From Splendidivirga corallicola (lineage in GTDB: Bacteria > Bacteroidota > Bacteroidia > Cytophagales > Cyclobacteriaceae), in contig JAUJEA010000019.1 in NCBI GenBank assembly GCA_030442035.1, positions 1 through 64,000 on the forward strand: a stretch of 64,000 bases of DNA. The letters run 5' to 3'. The notes under the pieces are model-generated. The model searched no databases. It worked only from the letters and a program-made list of their open reading frames with translations, and had not been told where the DNA came from. Position numbers and translations under genes: made by a program. Numbering within the stretch: position 1 is the stretch's first letter; each line of letters begins with the position of its first letter. Below are positions 9,309 through 18,235 of the stretch, piece by piece.

Positions 9309-12300
9309 ATGAATGACCAAACTACCCGCAGGCATAGTGATTCCTATCATAAGATAGAAGAACTAAAATATGCTGATTATAGCCGGCTATTTCCAGGACT
9401 TCCTCCGTTTCAACCGGCGGATAATTTGCTTATGAAACTCGGTGGACATAAAGGATCAATGGTTGACCACGATTTTGGAAGACAGGGAGATGCTAAAACA
9501 CGCTCCGCTGGGATTACCTTTCTTGGTCAGTTCATTACCCATGATATTACATTTGACAGGCTTTCATCGATTGAAATGCCAAAGGATGCGGAAGAATTGA
9601 AAAACTATAGAACTCCGTCGTTAGAGCTTGATTGTCTTTACGGTCGTGGTTCTGAAAAGGATCCTCAGTTTTATAATAAAAAAGATAAATGTTTATTAGC
9701 GCTTGGAAGAAATGATGCCGGAAAAGACAATGATCTGCCAAGAGATGGAGATGGTATTGCCATCATTGGAGATTCAAGAAACGATGAGAATATGATGGTC
9801 TCACAGCTGCATCTAGCTTTTATTAAATTCCACAATGCTATTGTCAGACAGCTGAGAGCTACTGCCTATGTCCCTGAAGAGAAAGTATTTGAAGAGGCTC
9901 AACGGAAAGCGAGGTGGCATTATCAGTGGATCGTACTGCATGATTTTTTACCTCAGATAATAGACAAAAAAGTCATCGAGGATATACTCAAAAATGGACG
10001 TCGATTTTACAAACCAGGAGACCGGCTTACGATACCCGTTGAATTTTCTGCCGCAGCATTTCGTTTTGGTCATAGTATTGTGAAACCCCATTATGTCATG
10101 AATGATATTTTTGGTGGGGGAACACTACATCAATTAATAGGGCTTAAACCGGTTCAGGAGCGAGAGGTTGTTCAATGGCGCTTATTCTTTTGGTTAGATC
10201 CGGCAGAGAAGATGCAATTGGGACGAAAGATAGATACTAAAATAGCGCAGCCTTTTTTCCATTTGCCTGATCAAATAGCCCCGGGACTACCCATCAGATC
10301 ATTGCCTTTAATTACACTTATAAAAGGTAAAACTTTGGGTTTACCCTCCGGACAAGAGGTAGCAAAAAGCATGGGATTTACTCCTTACACCCAGGAAGAA
10401 CTGGGAATTGAAAATACCGGATTGGATGAAGCGCCCTTATGGTATTACGTCTTGAAAGAAGCGGAATTGGAAACAGATGGTGAACGGCTTGGGAAAGTAG
10501 GAGGCAGGATAGTGGCAGAAGTGATCATTGGCCTTTTGCAAAAAGACCCGGAATCTTTTTTGAGTAAATCGCCCAATTGGAAACCTGACCTTACTTCAGC
10601 TATATCCGGGCATTTTTCCATTGAAGACCTTATTCGATTTGCAGGAGTGGCAAACAACAAAGAAGATCAGGCAATTGACCCTGATACCAAGAAAAGGAGA
10701 AAACGATTAAAGAAGTATAAAAAGAAATTTAAGCATGTCAAAGTGCATGATCCGCTAACCCATGGCCGATGGGATATTTTACCTTATGACTCACAGATTG
10801 AGGCAGTTCATATGTCTTTGTTACCTACGAAAAAAGTCCTCTACTATTCAGGGTTCAGAGTCGCGGAAGCTGTGAATACAGAAACCCGGATATGGAATCC
10901 AAAGGATGGAGATATTAAAAAAGTAATCACTTATGGCGATATTTTCTGCGGGGGACATTGTCAAACTTCGAATGGAAGGGTATTGTCTACCGGTGGCACC
11001 ATGGAATATCGCAACCTGCCACCTATACCTCCCTGGTTGGTACGGATTATTCGTCCTCTTTCACCATTGCTGGCCAGGTTGTTTGGGACCAATCCTAAAT
11101 TCCGCATCAGGTTTGCCGGACCCACTTATTTGTATCTATTTGATACAAAGAGAGACGAGTGGGAATTTATTGGCGACATGAAGGGAGGGCGATGGTATCC
11201 AACGAATACCTTGTTGCCAGATGGAAAAGTATTGATCTTATCCGGAACGGATGAGGCCGGTGGTTTTGGCAATTCGGATGTTTATGCCGAGATCAATAGA
11301 AGAATGGAAGTTTATAGCGAGGAAGAGGGTTTATCACACGTCGGTGACATCCCTGATTTTACACATGGACAACACGGGCACCATGTACATGGTGGAGAAG
11401 GAGGTCATATGCATGATGTAGGCATTCCAGGTGTAGAAATTGATGAAGGGCCTGATGACGGAAGTTTCCCTTCGGTTTACCCTCGGATGTTTGTGCTTCC
11501 ATTAAAGCAGGAAGAAGAAACCAGGTACAGCAAGGGAAAAGCTTTTTGCGCAGGCTATGGTCCGGAAACAAAGATGCTTGACCTGGCTACATGGAAATGG
11601 GAAGATATTGGAAATCTCAAATTTACCATACGCAGAGATGGATGTGCGGCTTTGCTACCTTTAAAACCCCCTCATTATCAGGCCCGGGTCATTCACTTTG
11701 GAGGTAGCATCAAACAGGGTTTAGAAGCCGAAGCGACAGATACTGCGGAAATGATCGATTTTGACACTTCGGAACCTAAATGGGAGGAGATCAATTCTAG
11801 CCTCGGGAAAAGAGTAAATGGCGTTTTTACATTATTGCCAAATGGAAAGCTATTGGCTTACAGTGGCAATGCAACAGGCAGGTTCGATGACCCTAACCAT
11901 AAAGTGGAACTGTTTGATCCCGAAACCAAAGAATGGAGCTACGCTGCAGAGCAAAGAATAGCCAGAGGTTATCATTGTACAGGCGTGTTACTCGCTGATG
12001 GCCGGGTACTTGCCTCCGGAACAACACCGCTAGGTAAGTATGAATTGGGTATGGAAGTTTATTACCCTGAATACTTTTTTAAAGGATCACGCCCTGTTCT
12101 TGTCGATATGCCCTCAGAAATCAAGCACCGGGAGAAATTTGAAGTAAAGTACGAGTTTAGCTGGGATATCAAGCGAGTGGTTTTAATAAGCCCTGGCTCC
12201 ATGACACATGCCTTTGACATGAACCAAAGATTTATTGAATTGGAATTTGAGGAAAAGGAAAATAAAATTCTGAGTATTACCTCACCAAAAGATGGACATG

Positions 12301-12386
12301 TGGCACCACCTGGTTACTATATGCTTTTCATATTATCGGAGCATGGTGTTCCATCAATGGGAGAGTTTATCAGAATACTAGTGTAG
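9309..12386 (+). CDS. Fusion of animal-type heme peroxidase with galactose/glyoxal oxidase-like copper radical oxidase
   Basis: A 1025-residue protein. Residues about 20-460 form a heme peroxidase of the animal superfamily: distal H78 in GQFITHD, catalytic R157 in GDSRNDEN, the HLAFIKFHN helix and proximal H255 in FRFGHS. Residues about 500-920 form a kelch-type propeller with copper radical oxidase residues: C547 in FCGGH (expected partner of the Cys-Tyr cofactor), Y630 in RWYPT, Y888-H889 in RGYHC. Residues about 925-1025 form the GO-like E-set (DUF1929) domain with the third ligand H967 in MTHAFDMNQR. A His-rich insert lies at 686-702. No signal peptide is visible, which is unusual for copper radical oxidases. 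The inferred role is oxidation of an alcohol or aldehyde to give H2O2, with the peroxidase using the peroxide or activating the copper site. The substrate cannot be read from the sequence. The gene is last in the operon starting at 8489. Confidence 0.9.
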   Translation: MNDQTTRRHSDSYHKIEELKYADYSRLFPGLPPFQPADNLLMKLGGHKGSMVDHDFGRQGDAKTRSAGITFLGQFITHDITFDRLSSIEMPKDAEELKNYRTPSLELDCLYGRGSEKDPQFYNKKDKCLLALGRNDAGKDNDLPRDGDGIAIIGDSRNDENMMVSQLHLAFIKFHNAIVRQLRATAYVPEEKVFEEAQRKARWHYQWIVLHDFLPQIIDKKVIEDILKNGRRFYKPGDRLTIPVEFSAAAFRFGHSIVKPHYVMNDIFGGGTLHQLIGLKPVQEREVVQWRLFFWLDPAEKMQLGRKIDTKIAQPFFHLPDQIAPGLPIRSLPLITLIKGKTLGLPSGQEVAKSMGFTPYTQEELGIENTGLDEAPLWYYVLKEAELETDGERLGKVGGRIVAEVIIGLLQKDPESFLSKSPNWKPDLTSAISGHFSIEDLIRFAGVANNKEDQAIDPDTKKRRKRLKKYKKKFKHVKVHDPLTHGRWDILPYDSQIEAVHMSLLPTKKVLYYSGFRVAEAVNTETRIWNPKDGDIKKVITYGDIFCGGHCQTSNGRVLSTGGTMEYRNLPPIPPWLVRIIRPLSPLLARLFGTNPKFRIRFAGPTYLYLFDTKRDEWEFIGDMKGGRWYPTNTLLPDGKVLILSGTDEAGGFGNSDVYAEINRRMEVYSEEEGLSHVGDIPDFTHGQHGHHVHGGEGGHMHDVGIPGVEIDEGPDDGSFPSVYPRMFVLPLKQEEETRYSKGKAFCAGYGPETKMLDLATWKWEDIGNLKFTIRRDGCAALLPLKPPHYQARVIHFGGSIKQGLEAEATDTAEMIDFDTSEPKWEEINSSLGKRVNGVFTLLPNGKLLAYSGNATGRFDDPNHKVELFDPETKEWSYAAEQRIARGYHCTGVLLADGRVLASGTTPLGKYELGMEVYYPEYFFKGSRPVLVDMPSEIKHREKFEVKYEFSWDIKRVVLISPGSMTHAFDMNQRFIELEFEEKENKILSITSPKDGHVAPPGYYMLFILSEHGVPSMGEFIRILV

Positions 12387-12391
12387 TTGAA

Positions 12392-13321
12392 TTAATTGTT
12401 CCTTTTTTGCTGGTTTAATAGTTTCTCTATAGCTGCTTTGAAAGAGGTTCCCAACCTTTTGCTTTCATTGGTTTCGTAGTTGAAAAAATAGATTGATTTG
12501 GCGCTTTTGCTTTGTTTTATGGCAACAGCTCCTAAATCTAATTCACCATTAAACTCAGCCAGTATAAAGTAGTTACCATCTTCCATGGAAACCTCGGACA
12601 TCTTCGAAATTCCGAAAATTTGTAGTTCATCTGTTGTCAATCCTTCTGTCTGTAAGATTAACTCTTTGTACTCGGTGGGTAGTTTGATGCCGTAAAAGTT
12701 TTCAAATACTGGTATTCGGTTTTTTTCAATAGGTATAAATAGTTCTGAAAGAATATATTTTTGATTCCACGTTTTCAAATACCCGGTGAAATCCACGTTT
12801 TTCAGTGATTTCTTTTCGAAGGTCAAATCCGGCTCTCTCAAGGGATCGTTGAGTAGTTTGAATTTTGTAAAGATCACATCTGCTCTTCGCTTATATTTTC
12901 TAGGATTTGGCCTGATCGTAATGTCAAAAAGCCGTCCATCATAACAACCAAACTCCGCCGAGAATTTTTTGTCTTTGATCGAAAAATTAATTTTAGCCAG
13001 TTTAAAGCTCCTTCTTACAGGAAGTAAAAATTCGTCTGGAGGCCTATGAGTTTGTCGTTGCCCATATAATTCAAGAGACAGGCTTTTATCAAAATAGTAC
13101 CGACTTTTCTTTGGAAGATAGGGAAGCTGATTTGCAAGCCGATCACCTGCTTCTTTTTCCAATTCAAGAATCAGTTTATTAACCAACACCTCCTCCAGCT
13201 TATTAAATGAATACGAGTCCCCCGATCGAAGCCTTTCTCTAAGCTTTTCATATAAAATCAATATTACCAGGATAAGTACCGGAACAAGAATAATAGCCAG
13301 GATGATATAAACTATAAGCAT
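12392..13321 (-). CDS. Membrane-anchored SMI1/KNR4 (SUKH)-like protein
   Basis: A 309-residue protein. Residues 3-25 are one strongly hydrophobic helix followed by a basic stretch (EKLRERLR), giving an N-terminal membrane anchor with a cytoplasmic body. Residues about 205-305 resemble a SUKH fold: FYGIKLPTEYKELILQTEG, then the acidic EFNGELDLGAVAI and a late YFFNYETNES segment. SUKH domains in bacteria are often immunity proteins of toxin systems but also occur in housekeeping roles. No toxin gene is adjacent. The gene is convergent with the peroxidase-oxidase gene, with only 5 bp between the stops. Confidence 0.6.
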   Translation of the reverse strand: MLIVYIILAIILVPVLILVILILYEKLRERLRSGDSYSFNKLEEVLVNKLILELEKEAGDRLANQLPYLPKKSRYYFDKSLSLELYGQRQTHRPPDEFLLPVRRSFKLAKINFSIKDKKFSAEFGCYDGRLFDITIRPNPRKYKRRADVIFTKFKLLNDPLREPDLTFEKKSLKNVDFTGYLKTWNQKYILSELFIPIEKNRIPVFENFYGIKLPTEYKELILQTEGLTTDELQIFGISKMSEVSMEDGNYFILAEFNGELDLGAVAIKQSKSAKSIYFFNYETNESKRLGTSFKAAIEKLLNQQKRNN

Positions 13322-13503
13322 TGGAAAGGATGCATTTGTTTAGCGCTAGGCTCTGGTTCTAAAAAAATAAAATTCCTTTGTATAAAAAATAATAATAGTG
13401 ATTTCAAATGTTATTTCAAATTGTGAGCCATTAGGTAGAGTTCCATGAAACCAAGTTTAATGCTGGCCGAACTATTCCCAGGAGAATAGATTTCCTATAC
13501 CGA

Positions 13504-13733
13504 TTAATCAGATTTGTTATCCTGAAGCATAAAACCTTTTCCGTGAATATTGGTGATCTTAATGTTCGGACCCTTTTCCAGGTATTTTCTCAGTTTAAAA
13601 ATAAAGACATCCATACTTTTTCTGTTGAACATATTATTGCCACCCCAAATGGTATTCAATGCCTTTTTTCTATCAAGTACCTTGTTTTTGTTATCACACA
13701 ACATTTTCAACACTATTGATTCCTTGGTTCAGA
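13504..13733 (-). pseudogene. Remnant of an OmpR-type response regulator (DNA-binding domain only)
   Basis: The 69-residue open frame 13504-13713 is the winged-helix C-terminal domain of an OmpR/PhoB-type regulator (RKKALNTIWG, SMDVFIFKLRKYLEKG, NIHGKGFML). A full regulator has about 230 residues with a receiver domain, and none is present in the 180 bp before the next gene. Reading upstream, the expected LTKES start of the domain is recovered only if one A near 13727 is removed, because an in-frame TGA lies directly before ACC AAG GAA. I read this as a truncated and frameshifted regulator. No sensor kinase is adjacent. Confidence 0.6.
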
Positions 13734-13894
13734 TCGGAGATGGCTTCTTTCATGGATAAACTGGAAGGTATACCCCGGGCTTCACTTGTTTGGAGCCCCC
13801 TTTATCTCTGGAACAATTATTGCACTAACCCACACAAAATGATGAGCACCCCGATCGTTTCTGAGTCCAATGTGAAAATAAGTGAGCATATAGC

Positions 13895-15193
13895 ATGAAG
13901 GTTTTTGACTTAAAAGTTACTACTTCCATCGTGGTTGCAAACATGATCGGTACTGGTGTGTTTACCACCTTGGGACTCCAGATGCAATCTGTACAATCTA
14001 CTTTTTCTATCATGTTACTTTGGCTGGCCGGTGGACTTATTGCCTTTTGTGGTGCTATTTGTTATGCGCGATTAGCGACCATATTTCCAAGGTCAGGTGG
14101 TGAGTATCATTTTATCTCAAAAATCTATAATCCTGCTTTTGGTTTTGTGGCTGGCATGATATCAATTGTTGCGGGATTTGCTGCTCCACTGGCTTTGACG
14201 GCCTTAGCCATGGGCAATTATCTACAGAACATTGTTGACCTGGACCCAATCTTTTCCGGAACCTGTATCATAGTTTTATTATCGATAATACACGCCACCA
14301 GTGTAAGCAAAGGTGGAAAGGCGCATTTTGGCCTTACAATTCTAAAAATTGCGTTGATCCTCTTTTTTATCGTGAGCGCTTTTCTAATTGGTGGCGGAGA
14401 AAGCGGGGCAAGTACACCTGCCAAAAGTTTTGTCGTGACAGAACTGTTTTCCTCCAATTTCGCGGTAGCGCTGGTTTTCATCTCCTTCGCTTACTCGGGG
14501 TGGAATGCCTCTTGTTATATTCAGGAAGAAGTTAAAAATCAAAAAAAGAATATTACCAGATCCCTATTGATCGGGACGTCCCTGGTAACCGTTCTCTATT
14601 TATTGATCAATTTTGCTTTTTTACACACGGGCCCCACCGACCAACTTATCGGACGGATTGATGTTGCCCATGTGGCTGCTCTACACATCTTTGGTAATAA
14701 CGGAGCCTTAATGATGGATGCATTAATAGCTTTTGGTTTGATTGCTTCTATCAGTTCACTAATCATTGCCGGCCCCAGGGTCATGAAGGTAATGGGAGAG
14801 GATCATCAAAGTTTTAAGTCATTGGCTTTGATAAATTCGGATGGTGCACCTGCAAGATCCATTCTTTTACAGTCATTCATTGCGCTGGTCCTGTTATTGA
14901 CGTTCAGCTTTGAATCTATTTTACTATATGTCGGCTTTACCCTGATGTTATTTACCATGGCGGTTGTCTTTGGATTGTTACTAACCTCTTTTAGGAACCG
15001 AAGCATTAAGTTGTCGACACTACAAATCGTTTCCGGTATTGTCTTTCTCGGTATTAATACCTGGACCGTTTTGTATTTGATCTACAGCCAACCATACGAA
15101 TCCCTTGCCGGAGCGCTCGTAATAGCGGCAGGATTTATCTTTTACTACCTATTTGTTGATAAGAAAAAAGAAGTTGAAGAAGTAGGCGCGTAA
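13895..15193 (+). CDS. APC-family amino acid permease
   Basis: A 432-residue protein with about 12 hydrophobic segments. The first helix carries the APC superfamily substrate-binding signature IGTGVFTTLG (residues about 17-26), followed by GGLIAFCGAICYARL and FPRSGGEYHFI. It should be an inner-membrane proton-coupled amino acid or amine transporter, with specificity not inferable. ATG 13895 gives a start flush with the first helix. It is divergent from the response-regulator remnant and has no co-directional partner. Confidence 0.88.
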   Translation: MKVFDLKVTTSIVVANMIGTGVFTTLGLQMQSVQSTFSIMLLWLAGGLIAFCGAICYARLATIFPRSGGEYHFISKIYNPAFGFVAGMISIVAGFAAPLALTALAMGNYLQNIVDLDPIFSGTCIIVLLSIIHATSVSKGGKAHFGLTILKIALILFFIVSAFLIGGGESGASTPAKSFVVTELFSSNFAVALVFISFAYSGWNASCYIQEEVKNQKKNITRSLLIGTSLVTVLYLLINFAFLHTGPTDQLIGRIDVAHVAALHIFGNNGALMMDALIAFGLIASISSLIIAGPRVMKVMGEDHQSFKSLALINSDGAPARSILLQSFIALVLLLTFSFESILLYVGFTLMLFTMAVVFGLLLTSFRNRSIKLSTLQIVSGIVFLGINTWTVLYLIYSQPYESLAGALVIAAGFIFYYLFVDKKKEVEEVGA

Positions 15194-15325
15194 ATGAATT
15201 TTAAATTTTGAGTTTTGAATTATTTTCCGTTGGGAATTTTAATATCAAAATAAAGTTTAGCATTTATCGGAATATATTCATCAACGTCCTTTTAAGTGTA
15301 ACCTATTTCATCGCTTTTTTAATGA

Positions 15326-15622
15326 TTATGATTTAGCCATAAATTCATAACCATTAATTTGGATCCGATTTTCTGTTTGATTAAAAGATATCTTCGAACC
15401 AAGAAGAAATTTTAATAATGCATCTGAGGAATCGGTTCGGACAAATTCAATTTCTAAAAACTCTGTAAAATCACCCGAATCATCAATTAAAATGGATGTT
15501 GATTCCAATTCTCTTATGAAGTCACAATAACTTTGCTCAATTGATAAAAGTGTTTTAAGTTGAAAACTAATATTTTCATTTTGTAGCCAGTCAAAAACCT
15601 CCAACCATTTAATATTGTTCAT
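15326..15622 (-). CDS. Small protein of unknown function
   Basis: A protein of 98 residues if started at ATG 15622 (MNNIKWLEVF). The frame continues upstream to 15730 through a very basic stretch that looks like extension rather than protein. The core is acidic (ELESTSILIDDSGDFTEFLEIEFV) and reads like a small alpha/beta domain of the kind common among immunity-type proteins, but I do not recognise a family. It is isolated between the APC permease and the pyruvate kinase-like gene. Confidence 0.5.
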   Translation of the reverse strand: MNNIKWLEVFDWLQNENISFQLKTLLSIEQSYCDFIRELESTSILIDDSGDFTEFLEIEFVRTDSSDALLKFLLGSKISFNQTENRIQINGYEFMAKS

Positions 15623-15933
15623 CAGGCTTGATTTCGTGTTAGAGATTATAAACTGTTTTGTTCTGCTTATTCTTGAGATTCTGGATGTCTCCAGCTTTTG
15701 CCTGTGTTTTAATTTTTTTTTTGTGGTCATTTCTGTATCATGCTTTTATGAGGGCTATCACTTTGCGAAGTTCAAATATACTAAGCAATTAAGGTGTCTG
15801 ACATTTTTCAAATGCCTGACACCGGTTGCGTCCTCAAAAATTTGAAAAATGATTTCCCTTCATTTACGTCCTATCATGCCAAAAATCATGTATTTTTAGT
15901 TATCAAATATGTAGCAAGAAACGAAACTCCCAT

Positions 15934-17778
15934 ATGAAAGTAAGACCGGATAAGATCAATCTGCTGATTGAGGAAATTGAAAGGATACTCGATGAAATCT
16001 CCGAAATAGAATCCACATATGCTGACTCAATTCATCAGGTTCATCCTTCTTTTCAACAGAGTGCCCGAAATTTAATTCACTACCGGGCTTTAAGGACCAT
16101 AGATATTACAAGCCTCCAAAAGAATCTGGGAGATCTGGGATTATCCAGAATAGCCAGAGCGGAACCTCATATCATGGCTAGTTTGCAAAACTGCAGGTAT
16201 ATCCTAAAAGCATTGGTTGATGATGAGCCCCTGGATCATAAACCAAGAAACATTTCTATAAGAAAAGCCCAGAAAATATTAAGGACTCATACCAAAGATC
16301 TATTGGGCTATCGATCAAAGGGTCGCAGAGTGAGGATCATGGTTACGCTTCCCAGTGAGGCAGCTTACAATTATGAACTGGTGCATGATTTAATGGAGTC
16401 CGGGATGAATACTGCCAGAATAAATTGTGCTCACGATGGACCCGCTGAATGGAAGAAGATGATTGACCATGTGATTAAGGCAAAGGAAAAATTGAAAAAG
16501 AACTGCCGCATATCCATGGATCTTTCCGGACCCAAGATCAGAACAGGTGCGATAGAACAGGGTCCTCAGGTACGCAGATTCCGGCCGCTGAGAAATGAAT
16601 TCGGACAGGTAATCCAACCGGCCATGGTGCTATTGGTTCCGGAATTACTTGAATATAACAACAATGAACTCCCTGTAGAACAGAGCTGGATGGAGCAACT
16701 GAAAATAGGGGACAAGGTCATTTTTACGGATACCAGAAGTAAACAAAGAAGCTTGACGGTCAAGGCAATAGAAAAAGGTAAAGTGTTGACCACATGTCTT
16801 GATACAAGTTATATTAAAACAGGGACAATTTTGACTATTGATGGATCTCAAAATAGTTGTGAGGTCAAGGAATTGCCATCGCTGGAGCAAGCTATCTTAT
16901 TAAAAATGGGAGATCATCTCAGGATCATCAAAGAGCAAATTCCCGGAAGACCAATACAATACGATGATGAAGGAATGGCTTTGGAAGAGGCATTTATTTC
17001 ATGTACTTCACCTGAAATTTTTGATTTTGTTGAGGTAGGAGAAAAGATCTTATTTGATGATGGTAAAATCACCGGTGTGGTAAAAAAAGCAAATCAAAGG
17101 GAGATCCTGGTTGAAATTATACATACCAAGATGACCGGGTCATCACTCAAAGCCGATAAGGGAATCAACCTGCCGGAAACAAATTTGAAGATGAGGGGTC
17201 TAACGGAAAAAGACAGGGAGGACCTGAGGTTCATTGTACAACATGCTGATGTAGTCAATTTTTCATTTGTGAATTCCCCGCAGGATGTTCAGGAATTGTT
17301 GCTAGAACTCGAAAAACTTGATGCACTGAATAAATTGGGGATCATTCTGAAAATTGAAACACAAAGTGCCTATAACAATCTTACAGACATTTTACTGGAG
17401 GGGATGAAGAATTATCCACTTGGTGTAATGATTGCCAGGGGAGATCTCGCGATTGAGTCAGGTTGGGAGAACATGGCAAGAATACAGCAGGAGATCCTGT
17501 CATTATGCAATGCGGCCCATGTTCCGGATGTCTGGGCCACTCAGGTATTAGAGACCCTTGCCAAAAAAGGAATTCCATCACGATCGGAAATTACCGATGC
17601 AGCGACAGCTTTGAATGCCGAATGTGTGATGCTGAACAAAGGCCCCTACATCCGCAAAGCGGTTAACCTGTTGGATTACATTCTCAAAAGCCTCAGTGAA
17701 TATCGGGATAAGCATGTGAAAATGACTCCGGTAATGGAAAAAGCCAACATAGTCAGTTCAATTGATTTGAAGACTTAG
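15934..17778 (+). CDS. Atypical pyruvate kinase-like protein
   Basis: A 614-residue protein against about 470 for a typical bacterial pyruvate kinase. Residues 1-125 are an alpha-helical extension not found in the standard enzyme. The barrel starts at VRIMVTLPSEA and continues with MNTARINCAHD and MDLSGPKIRTG. The B domain is enlarged: a second B-like segment follows SLEQAILLKMGDHLRI. Catalytic elements are present: Lys-Ile-Glu in LKIETQS, ARGDLAIE, and ATQVLET. The usual LSGETAKGxYP loop is replaced by LNKGPYIRKAV, and the C-terminal allosteric domain is absent. It probably converts phosphoenolpyruvate and ADP to pyruvate and ATP, or a related reaction, without the usual allosteric control. 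Confidence 0.8.
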   Translation: MKVRPDKINLLIEEIERILDEISEIESTYADSIHQVHPSFQQSARNLIHYRALRTIDITSLQKNLGDLGLSRIARAEPHIMASLQNCRYILKALVDDEPLDHKPRNISIRKAQKILRTHTKDLLGYRSKGRRVRIMVTLPSEAAYNYELVHDLMESGMNTARINCAHDGPAEWKKMIDHVIKAKEKLKKNCRISMDLSGPKIRTGAIEQGPQVRRFRPLRNEFGQVIQPAMVLLVPELLEYNNNELPVEQSWMEQLKIGDKVIFTDTRSKQRSLTVKAIEKGKVLTTCLDTSYIKTGTILTIDGSQNSCEVKELPSLEQAILLKMGDHLRIIKEQIPGRPIQYDDEGMALEEAFISCTSPEIFDFVEVGEKILFDDGKITGVVKKANQREILVEIIHTKMTGSSLKADKGINLPETNLKMRGLTEKDREDLRFIVQHADVVNFSFVNSPQDVQELLLELEKLDALNKLGIILKIETQSAYNNLTDILLEGMKNYPLGVMIARGDLAIESGWENMARIQQEILSLCNAAHVPDVWATQVLETLAKKGIPSRSEITDAATALNAECVMLNKGPYIRKAVNLLDYILKSLSEYRDKHVKMTPVMEKANIVSSIDLKT

Positions 17779-17862
17779 GGTTAGGATCGCTTACAAGAAA
17801 GAAATAACTCCATACCTGTTTCTATTCTCCATTCTTTCATGATACAAATGGCAGGTATGAAA

Positions 17863-18033
17863 CTATTTCTTTTGTAAGGAGTCAATTTCTTTCAAAACTT
17901 CTTCTGCTTCAGCATATTTCTTATCACTTTCAGCCCGATTTGAAGTGGATAGCTGGTGTGACAGCTTCATGAGTTTTTCATACCTCTTTTGCAAGACTTC
18001 CACTTTTGATTTCTTCTTAAAAACACCAAACAT
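17863..18033 (-). CDS. Lacal_2735-family small protein
   Basis: A 56-residue charged helical protein beginning MFGVFKKKSK, with SNRAESDKKYAEAEEVL, the pattern I associate with the Lacal_2735 family of Bacteroidota. The open frame extends upstream to 18105, but ATG 18033 matches the family start. Function is unknown; the composition suggests a short cytoplasmic coiled coil. It stands alone between the pyruvate kinase-like gene and the DUF805 gene. Confidence 0.75.
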   Translation of the reverse strand: MFGVFKKKSKVEVLQKRYEKLMKLSHQLSTSNRAESDKKYAEAEEVLKEIDSLQKK

Positions 18034-18235
18034 GATTGTTACATTTAAATTTAATTTACAGGAATACGATGCAGATGGCATTACCATAGTAACTGCCCTA
18101 ACCATTCTTGCTTAGTACGCTACAATACAACAAAACATGTGTGTGGTTGTTTGAAATTTATGGAGCTAATTCAACGAACCATAGGCTCATATTATATAAT
18201 TAATCTACCCTGGTGCGACTCGAGAAGTTGTCTTA

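Noticed and set aside
15623-15730. N-terminal extension of the small gene ending at 15326
   Set aside because: The extension is Lys/Arg/Ser-rich without pattern and the first ATG with a folded-looking product is 15622.
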